A program made the translations under genes and the position numbers. Under the pieces are notes generated by a model. The model made no database searches, was not told the DNA's origin, and saw only the letters and a list, made by a program, of their open reading frames with translations. 64,000 bases of DNA from Kocuria sp. (GTDB lineage Bacteria; Actinomycetota; Actinomycetes; Actinomycetales; Micrococcaceae): contig NZ_JAUMTZ010000002.1 of the NCBI RefSeq assembly GCF_030530945.1, positions 209,944-273,943 on the forward strand. The letters are read 5' to 3'. Shown here one piece after another: positions 24,187-30,451 of this stretch; position 1 is the stretch's first letter; each line of letters starts with the position of its first letter.

Positions 24187-25047
24187 TCAGCCGTTGCGGT
24201 GGCCCACCATGAGCCGGTACGCCGTCTCTCGCACCGGCAGGGGCACGAACCGGTAGCCGCCGCGCACCACGACGTTCACGACCCATTGTAGGAACCCCAC
24301 GTGCCCGAGCGCCCGGAGCCTGGACTGCAGGTGCAGCTCGGCGCGCAGCACGCGGTATCCGCCACGGCGCTCGTAGGACCCGGCGGAGACGCGGTAGCCC
24401 ACCAGGGGCTCCGCCACGTTGCGCACGTCCGCTCCGGCGTGGAGCAGCCTTGCCCAGAGCCAGTAGTCCTCGGCCATGGGAACGTCCTCGTAGCCGCCCA
24501 CGGCATCCGCGGCGCTGCGTCGCAGCACCACTGTGGGGTGGGACAGCGGGTTGCGGCGCCTGCTCACCGCCGCGATCCGCGCCGCACCCACCGGGGCCTC
24601 CCGCCGCGCGATCGGGCGGGTCTCGTCGTCGCCGATCTCGTCCATGGCCGCACCCACCACGTCCGCGCCGTCCTCGAGCAGCGGCAGCTGTGTCTCGAAG
24701 CGCCGGGGGTAGGAGACGTCGTCGGCGTCCGCCCGGGCCACGACGTCGTGCGCGCACCGGGGCAGGGCCAGGCGCAGGGCGTGGGCCAGGCCGCCGTTCT
24801 CGGGGAGCTCCACGAGCCGCACCGGCACCGGGGACTCGGCCACGAGCCGGTCCAGCTCGGCCTGCACGGGCGACGGCACCGGGCCGTCGCGCACGACCAC
24901 GACCTCGGCCGGCGGGCGGGTCTGCTCCACCGTGCTGGACTCCACGGCGCGGCGCAGCCGCCCGGGCGTGTCCCCGCGGTACACGGGGACGAGCAGTGAG
25001 AACGGGACGGGGCGCCGTCGGGGGTCCAGCGGCTCAGCGAGGCCCAC
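24187..25047 (-). CDS. Family 2 glycosyltransferase
   Basis: A 286-aa GT-A fold glycosyltransferase. FSLLVPVYRGDTPGRLRRAV starts the nucleotide-binding domain; ENGGLAHALRLAL and ARADADDVSYPRRFE (DxD-type metal site) follow; MAEDYWLWARLLHAGADV supplies the ED acceptor-activation motif. There is no membrane helix apart from a weakly hydrophobic C-terminus (VGFLQWVVNVVVRGGYRFVPLP). The GTG at 25047 overlaps the upstream gene by 14 bp; the frame is open to 25155 but that part is out-of-frame coding sequence of the neighbour. It belongs to the glycan cluster; donor and acceptor are unknown. Confidence 0.85.
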   Translation of the reverse strand: MGLAEPLDPRRRPVPFSLLVPVYRGDTPGRLRRAVESSTVEQTRPPAEVVVVRDGPVPSPVQAELDRLVAESPVPVRLVELPENGGLAHALRLALPRCAHDVVARADADDVSYPRRFETQLPLLEDGADVVGAAMDEIGDDETRPIARREAPVGAARIAAVSRRRNPLSHPTVVLRRSAADAVGGYEDVPMAEDYWLWARLLHAGADVRNVAEPLVGYRVSAGSYERRGGYRVLRAELHLQSRLRALGHVGFLQWVVNVVVRGGYRFVPLPVRETAYRLMVGHRNG

Positions 25048-25966
25048 CGAAGCCCCGTCCGCGCATGCCGTCCGTGTAGAGGCGCAGCCAGCGCCGCAGA
25101 CCGGGCAGGTCACGCTGCTTGAGGTAGTGGGCGGGGTAGCCGATCGCGTCCGCACCCAGCTGCACCACCCGCTTGTAGCGCCACGAGACGTACCCCCGGT
25201 TGCGGAAGAAGTGGCGCTGCTTGAACTCCCCCGGAGGGATCAGCACCTGGAGCCTGCCGGGGACCACCACGTGCTCCTCCTCCCACCCCGGCGGGTGGGA
25301 GACCGCGGTGGTGGTCACGGTGCCGAACGGCAGGCCGCTGCGGCGCAGCCGGACCAGGAAGTCCACCTCGTCCCCGCGCAGGAAGAGTTTCAGGTCCGGC
25401 AGCCCCACCACGAAGAACACGGACTCGTCCACGAGCGCCCCGTTGAAGAAGTTGGCGTAGGACTCCAGGAACCCCAGGGGCTCCAGGTCGGCGCGCCGGT
25501 GGGTGATCCCGCCCTCGAGCCGGTAGGGGAAGGACAGCAGCTCGTGGTCCTGGGGCGCCACGATCAGGGGGGACACCACCGCGAGTCCGCGCTGCCGGGC
25601 GGCCTCGCGCAGCACCCGCAGGCAGTCGGGGTCCTCGGGGTGGGCGTCGTCGTCCATGAGCCACACCTGCTCCGCGCCGGTGGAGAGCGCGGTGAGGATG
25701 GCCAGCGCGAAACCGCCAGCCCCGCCCAGGTTCGCCAGGGAGCGGCGGTAGTTCAGCTCGAAGGCCCCGCCGATCCGCTCCCGCAGGAGGGATTCGTCCA
25801 GAGGGGTGCGCCCGGCGTCCACGAGGCTGAGGCTGGCCACGGGCTCGGTCTGCCCGCGCAGCGCGGCGATGAGCGTGAGGACGTCCTCGGGCCGGTCCTG
25901 CGTGACGCAGGCCACACCCACGGCCCCTCCAGCATGATCTGTCGAGCGCGAGCTGGTCTGCGTCAT
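25034..25966 (-). CDS. GlfT/rhamnosyl-type family 2 glycosyltransferase
   Basis: A 310-aa GT2 enzyme resembling bacterial galactofuranosyl- or rhamnosyltransferases (GlfT1/WbbL type). Evidence: SLANLGGAGGFALAI (the NxGGAGGF signature), LMDDDAHPEDP (DDD metal-binding motif), FRGDEVDFLVRLRRSG-like acceptor motif (as FLRGDEVDF), and HPPGWEEEHVVVPG with the conserved catalytic-domain histidine. The C-terminal region RNRGYVSWRYKR is typical of this subfamily. The ATG at 25966 is used because the upstream extension is the promoter region; the frame is open to 26311. It is the first gene of the run that continues into the ATP synthase operon. Confidence 0.83.
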   Translation of the reverse strand: MTQTSSRSTDHAGGAVGVACVTQDRPEDVLTLIAALRGQTEPVASLSLVDAGRTPLDESLLRERIGGAFELNYRRSLANLGGAGGFALAILTALSTGAEQVWLMDDDAHPEDPDCLRVLREAARQRGLAVVSPLIVAPQDHELLSFPYRLEGGITHRRADLEPLGFLESYANFFNGALVDESVFFVVGLPDLKLFLRGDEVDFLVRLRRSGLPFGTVTTTAVSHPPGWEEEHVVVPGRLQVLIPPGEFKQRHFFRNRGYVSWRYKRVVQLGADAIGYPAHYLKQRDLPGLRRWLRLYTDGMRGRGFGGPR

Positions 25967-26061
25967 GACGCCCCCCGGGACGAGTGGTGGTGTGCTGGTG
26001 CGGTTCCCCGTCCACGCGTGCCACCGTGGCGGGTGCACGGCGAGGGCGGGGGAACGTCCGG

Positions 26062-26067
26062 AGTGTA
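26062..26067 (-). promoter_or_regulatory. Candidate -10 box for the glycan-atp gene run
   Basis: TACACT on the minus strand in the 199-bp divergent region, about 95 nt before the ATG at 25966. No clear -35 is visible. Confidence 0.35.
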
Positions 26068-26125
26068 CCAACCTCCCCCGGACGACCGCCGGGGCCGCGC
26101 CCACCGGGCGGAGTGCGCGGGACGC

Positions 26126-26136
26126 TACCCTACGAT
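26126..26136 (+). promoter_or_regulatory. Overlapping -10 candidates of the epimerase/reductase gene
   Basis: TACCCT and TACGAT overlap at 26126-26136, about 30 nt before the GTG at 26166, which has its own GGAGGAG Shine-Dalgarno. This gene is therefore leadered. Confidence 0.4.
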
Positions 26137-26165
26137 GGACGAACCACCACGGGAGGAGACACACA

Positions 26166-27134
26166 GTGACGGCACACAGCTGGCGCGTTCTCGGAGCCAC
26201 GGGCTTCATCGGTTCCGCCATCACCACGGCCCTGCAGTCCCGGGACATCCCGGTGACACCGGTGGCCTCGCCGCGACTGGCCTCCCCGGCCACCACCGTC
26301 CACCACCTCATGGAGCACGCCGAGCGGCTGGAGTCGGTGATCGACTACCTCGCGGAGTCCTTCGCGGGCGCCCACACGGTGGTCAACGCCGCCGGGCTGG
26401 CCGCGCCGGACCAGACGCACCAGCAGTCGCTCACCGGGGCGAACGCCCTGCTCCCCGTGCTCGTGGCGCTCGCGGCGCACCGCACGGGAGTCCGCCGGGT
26501 CATCCACATGAGCTCCGCCTCGGTGCAGGCGGACGCACCCGTGTTGGACGAGTCCATCCGCACCGCCCCGTTCTCCCCCTACTCCTTCTCCAAGGCCCTC
26601 GGGGAGTCGGCGCTGTACCGGCTGCAGTCCGAGTGGCGCGCCCAGGACGGCGCCCCGGAGCTCACCGTCATCCGGGCCACGTCCGTGATGGGCAGCGGTC
26701 GCCGCACCACCCGGATGCTCGCCAGCTTCGCGTCCTCGCCGCTGAGCTCGGTCGCCGGGGACGGCTCCGCGCCCACGCCGGTGACGTCCGTGACCGCGCT
26801 CGCCCAGTTCACCGTGGCCGTGGGCGAGTTCCCCCGCCCCCTGCCCCCGGTGATCCTGCAGCCCTGGGAGGGCGCCACCACCGCCTCCGTGCTGCGCGAC
26901 GCCGGTCGGCGCCAGCCGCTGCGCCTGCCCGCATGGTTCTGCCGCGCGGCCATCAGCGCTGCGCGCGGGGTTTCGGCCGCCGCGGGCCACCGCTACGCCG
27001 GTCTCATCCGGCGTCTGGAGGTCACCTGGTTCGGGCAGCGCCAGGTTCCCGGCTGGGCCCACGAGAACGGCGTGCTGCCCGAGCCCCACGTCCAGGAGGT
27101 GCTGCGCCAGGCGCACCTCGCCCTGGGACGCTGA
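26166..27134 (+). CDS. NAD-dependent epimerase/reductase (SDR)
   Basis: A 322-aa extended SDR protein: GATGFIGS (residues 10-17) binds NAD(P), VVNAAGLAAP and VIHMSSASVQ follow, and YSFSKALGE provides the Tyr-xxx-Lys catalytic pair. It could reduce or epimerise the 4-keto sugar made by the WbpM-like enzyme encoded divergently, which would make it a WbpV/WbpK-like 4-reductase; this is inference from context. Start is GTG with GGAGGAG 7 nt upstream; the frame is open to 25965 across the promoter region. It is transcribed divergently from the glycosyltransferases and ends convergently to tsaC. Confidence 0.8.
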   Translation: MTAHSWRVLGATGFIGSAITTALQSRDIPVTPVASPRLASPATTVHHLMEHAERLESVIDYLAESFAGAHTVVNAAGLAAPDQTHQQSLTGANALLPVLVALAAHRTGVRRVIHMSSASVQADAPVLDESIRTAPFSPYSFSKALGESALYRLQSEWRAQDGAPELTVIRATSVMGSGRRTTRMLASFASSPLSSVAGDGSAPTPVTSVTALAQFTVAVGEFPRPLPPVILQPWEGATTASVLRDAGRRQPLRLPAWFCRAAISAARGVSAAAGHRYAGLIRRLEVTWFGQRQVPGWAHENGVLPEPHVQEVLRQAHLALGR

Positions 27135-27152
27135 CCCAGGCCGCTCCGCACC

Positions 27153-27214
27153 ACGGCGGGCCCGCCCCGGATGCCCCCGCGCAGTGCGCGGTGGTCACGG
27201 GGCGGGCCCGCCGT
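27153..27214. terminator. Nested inverted repeat between convergent genes
   Basis: A 17-bp perfect stem (27153-27169 with 27198-27214, core GGCGGGCCCGCCCC) encloses a second hairpin CCGCGC-agt-GCGCGG. It lies between the epimerase stop and the tsaC stop and is a likely bidirectional terminator. Confidence 0.65.
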
Positions 27215-27260
27215 CGTCATGGCACCGGCGCTCCGGTGCGCGGTGGGGACCGCCGAGCGG

Positions 27261-28370
27261 TCAGGCGGTGGTGCCGAGGTCGTCCCCGGCCACGAGCCGT
27301 CGTGCCTCGGCCACGCCGAGGGCGGACGTGCCGTCCCAGCGCGGTTCCGTGTGCTGTGCACGGTCCCTGCCCTGGTCCACGGGAGCGCCGGGGGTAGGAG
27401 TGGACTCCCCCACCAGTGCCGCGACCAGGTCCTCGTCCGAGGGCTGCTCCCCGGTGGTCGACGCCGCCGACTCGCCCGCCGCGCTCGACGTCACCCCGGA
27501 CAGCGCCTCCGTGGATCCCGTGGGCCGAGCGGGTTCCGCGGATTCCGTGGGCCCCGCGGCCGGGCGTGTCGCCGCCGCACCCGCCGTGGCTGCGGAGGGC
27601 ACCACGGTGCCGGCATGCGGTTCAGTGCCACCGGCACCGGCCTCGGAGGGGGCAACCGCGGCGCCCTCGGGCGCGGGGCCGCCGGCGGCGTCGTCGTCCT
27701 GGGCTCCGCCGTGGACGGACGGGACGACCTCCCGCAGCCGCTGCAGCGGGATGGCCCCGTGACGCAGCACCACCGGGGTCTCCCCCGTGCAGTCCACAAT
27801 GGTGGAGGCGGCGTCGCGGACACCCGCGGGGGCGTCCGCCGGGGGGCGAGGGCCGTCGTCGAGGTAGAGCGCCACCCGGTCCTGGAGCATCTCCCGGGCC
27901 TGGTGGGCGGTGGCCGCCGCCGGCAGACCCGTGCGGTTCGCGGAGGACACCGCCATGGGGCCCACGCGTTCCAGCACCGCGCGTGCGACGCGGTCGTCCG
28001 GAACCCGCAGGGCCACGGTGCCGTGCGTCTCCCCCAGGTCCCACCCGAGGGAGGGCTGGGCCCAGCACACGATGGTGAGGGCACCCGGCCAGAACGCCTC
28101 CGCGAGGGCGCGGGCGTCGTCGGAGACCTCGTCCGCGAGACCGGACATGACCTCGGGGCGGGCGATCAGGACGGGCGGGGGCATCTCCCGCGTGCGGCCC
28201 TTGGCGCCCAGCAGGGTCTGGACGCCGGGCGCGGAGAACGCGTCGCACCCGATGCCGTACACGGTGTCCGTGGGCAGGACGATGCACTCGCCGTCCGCCA
28301 CGACATCGGCCGCGCGCGCCACGGCGGTCTCGAGGTCCTGCTCCGTGGCGCAGGGGATGATCTCACTCAC
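27261..28370 (-). CDS. tsaC: Threonylcarbamoyl-AMP synthase (TsaC/Sua5) with long C-terminal tail
   Basis: Makes threonylcarbamoyl-AMP from threonine, bicarbonate and ATP for the t6A37 modification of ANN-decoding tRNAs. The N-terminal ~225 residues are the YrdC fold: VLPTDTVYGIGCDA (31-44), the KGR motif (GAKGRTREMPPPVLI) and SSANRTG. The remaining ~145 residues are Ala/Thr/Ser/Pro-rich low complexity and do not resemble the Sua5 C-terminal domain. Start is GTG with an AAGGAG Shine-Dalgarno. prmC lies 43 bp upstream; the prfA-prmC-tsaC order is conserved in bacteria. Confidence 0.92.
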   Translation of the reverse strand: MSEIIPCATEQDLETAVARAADVVADGECIVLPTDTVYGIGCDAFSAPGVQTLLGAKGRTREMPPPVLIARPEVMSGLADEVSDDARALAEAFWPGALTIVCWAQPSLGWDLGETHGTVALRVPDDRVARAVLERVGPMAVSSANRTGLPAAATAHQAREMLQDRVALYLDDGPRPPADAPAGVRDAASTIVDCTGETPVVLRHGAIPLQRLREVVPSVHGGAQDDDAAGGPAPEGAAVAPSEAGAGGTEPHAGTVVPSAATAGAAATRPAAGPTESAEPARPTGSTEALSGVTSSAAGESAASTTGEQPSDEDLVAALVGESTPTPGAPVDQGRDRAQHTEPRWDGTSALGVAEARRLVAGDDLGTTA

Positions 28371-28413
28371 GCGGTGCTCCTTGCTCTCGTGGTCTGTGGA
28401 TGCGGTCCCGGGT

Positions 28414-29280
28414 TCAGGTGAGCGCTCCCGGCAGCCGTGCGGTTGTCGCTCGGGGCCGGCCCGTGAGGTCCTGGTGGACCGTCACGTCCTGGAAGCCCCG
28501 CTCTGCCAGCGCACGGGCCACGGGCGCCACCTGTGACTCCGCGTGCTCCATGATGAACGACCCGCCCGGCAGCAGCACGCGGCGGGCGGTGTCCATGGCC
28601 GCGCACGGCAGGGGCATCCCGGTCTCGTCCCCGCCGTACAGTGCCGTGGCGGGATCCCAGTCCCGCACCTCGGGGTCCTCGGGGACCTCGTTCTCAGGCA
28701 CGTAGGGCGGGTTGGTCACGACCACGCAGAAGCGACCCGCGTTCTGCGGCGTGACGTCCCGGTAGTCGCACTCCAGGAGCCGCACCGGTGACCCGGCGAG
28801 GTTGTGGCGGGTCCAGGCGAGGGCCGCGGGCTCCCGCTCCACGGCGGTCACGCGGCAGGCCGGGTCCTCCGTGGCCACGGCCAGGGCGATCGCGCCGCTG
28901 CCCGTTCCCAGGTCCACGACATCGGGGTGGGCCCGTCCGCTCGCACGCCACGCCCGCGCGTGGTCCAGGGCCAGCTGCACGAGCAGCTCGGTCTCGGGGC
29001 GGGGCACGAAGACTCCCGGGCCCACGGCAAGCTCCAGCTGCCGGAACGGCGCCCTGCCGGTGATGTGCTGCAGGGGCTCGCGCCGTGCGCGCCGCTCCAC
29101 GAGCTCGCGGTAGCCCTCGGGCTCCGGGGCTCCGAGGATGGCCCGCGCCTCGGCCTCTCCGCGGGACAGACCCAGCGCGTGGGCGGCGAGCAGGGCGGCG
29201 TCGGCATCCGGGGAGGCCACGCCGGCGTCGCGCAGGACCGTGCGTCCCCACGCGAGCGCCCTGGCGAGTGTGTCCGTCAC
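28414..29280 (-). CDS. prmC: Release factor N5-glutamine methyltransferase
   Basis: Methylates the Gln of the GGQ motif in release factors using SAM. The 288-aa protein has an N-terminal helical RF-binding domain, the SAM motif DLGTGSGAIAL (123-133) and the substrate motif NPPYVP (190-195). GTG start at 29280, four bp after the prfA stop, so it is co-translated with its substrate. Confidence 0.95.
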   Translation of the reverse strand: MTDTLARALAWGRTVLRDAGVASPDADAALLAAHALGLSRGEAEARAILGAPEPEGYRELVERRARREPLQHITGRAPFRQLELAVGPGVFVPRPETELLVQLALDHARAWRASGRAHPDVVDLGTGSGAIALAVATEDPACRVTAVEREPAALAWTRHNLAGSPVRLLECDYRDVTPQNAGRFCVVVTNPPYVPENEVPEDPEVRDWDPATALYGGDETGMPLPCAAMDTARRVLLPGGSFIMEHAESQVAPVARALAERGFQDVTVHQDLTGRPRATTARLPGALT

Positions 29281-29284
29281 GGGG

Positions 29285-30394
29285 TCAGCCCCTGCGGCCC
29301 GCGGACCCCTGCTCCGCCGCGTCCTGGCCCAGCTGCTCCAGCCGGTGCCGTTCGTCCAGCTCCACGGCGGAGGCGATCACCGGTTCCAGGGCACCGTCCA
29401 GCACGTGGTCCAGGTTGTAGGCCTTGTAGCCGGTGCGGTGGTCCGCGATCCGGTTCTCCGGGTAGTTGTACGTGCGGATGCGCTCCGAGCGGTCCACCGT
29501 GCGCACCTGCGACTTGCGGGCCGCCGCGTTCTCCGCGTCGATCTGCTCCTGCTGGTGCGCGAGCAGCCGGGCGCGCAGCACGCGCATGGCGGCCTCACGG
29601 TTCTGCAGCTGCGACTTCTCGTTCTGCATGGACACCACGATCCCGGTGGGCATGTGGGTGATGCGCACCGCCGAGTCCGTGGTGTTGACCGACTGCCCAC
29701 CGGGCCCGGAGGAGCGGTAGACGTCGATCTTGAGGTCGTTCTGGTTGATGTCGATCTCGTCCGGCTCGTCCACCTCGGGGAACACGAGCACCCCCGCCGC
29801 GGAGGTGTGCACACGGCCCTGGGACTCCGTGACGGGAACGCGCTGGACGCGGTGCACCCCGCCCTCGTACTTGAAGCGCGCCCACGCACCCTCGGACGGG
29901 TCCGAGGAGCTGCCCTTCACGGCGAGCTGGACGTCCTTGTAGCCGCCGAGCTCCGTGGGTGTGGCGGAGAGGATCTCGGTCTTGAGACCCGACTGCTCCG
30001 CGAACCGCATGTACATCCGCAGCAGGTCCCCGGCGAAGAGCGCGGACTCGTCCCCGCCCTCCCCCGCCTTGACCTCGAGGATCACGTTGCGGCCGTCGTC
30101 CGGGTCCCGCGGGACGAGCTTGCGGCGCAGGGTCTCCCGCGCGGCCGCCAGCTCCTCCTCGAGGGGCTTGACCTCCGCGGCGAGCTCGGGATCCATGCTC
30201 CCGAGCTCGCGCGCGGCCCCGAGGTCCTCGGAGAGCCGCTCCACGCGGCGGTGCGCCTCCACGATGCCGTTGAGCTCGGAGTAGCGCCTCCCCAGTTTCC
30301 GGGCCCGCCCGGCGTCCGCGTGGACGGCGGGATCCGCCAGTTCGCGCTGCAGCTGGGCGTGCTCGTCCAGCAGCGGCTGAACGGGATCGGACAT
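29285..30394 (-). CDS. prfA: Peptide chain release factor 1
   Basis: Recognises UAA and UAG and triggers peptide release. The 369-aa protein has an N-terminal helical domain, the tripeptide anticodon PVT (187-189, RVPVTESQGRVHTSA) and the catalytic GGQ (232-234) whose Gln234 is the PrmC target. The C-terminal ~12 residues (AAEQGSAGRRG) are non-conserved. ATG with AGAAGGAG Shine-Dalgarno. rho lies 57 bp upstream; the rpmE gene found between them in mycobacteria is absent. Confidence 0.97.
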   Translation of the reverse strand: MSDPVQPLLDEHAQLQRELADPAVHADAGRARKLGRRYSELNGIVEAHRRVERLSEDLGAARELGSMDPELAAEVKPLEEELAAARETLRRKLVPRDPDDGRNVILEVKAGEGGDESALFAGDLLRMYMRFAEQSGLKTEILSATPTELGGYKDVQLAVKGSSSDPSEGAWARFKYEGGVHRVQRVPVTESQGRVHTSAAGVLVFPEVDEPDEIDINQNDLKIDVYRSSGPGGQSVNTTDSAVRITHMPTGIVVSMQNEKSQLQNREAAMRVLRARLLAHQQEQIDAENAAARKSQVRTVDRSERIRTYNYPENRIADHRTGYKAYNLDHVLDGALEPVIASAVELDERHRLEQLGQDAAEQGSAGRRG

Positions 30395-30451
30395 GGGGTG
30401 GTCTCCTTCTCGACGGGCGGGTGCGAGACGCCGTGCGGCGCCCGCGGGTTC

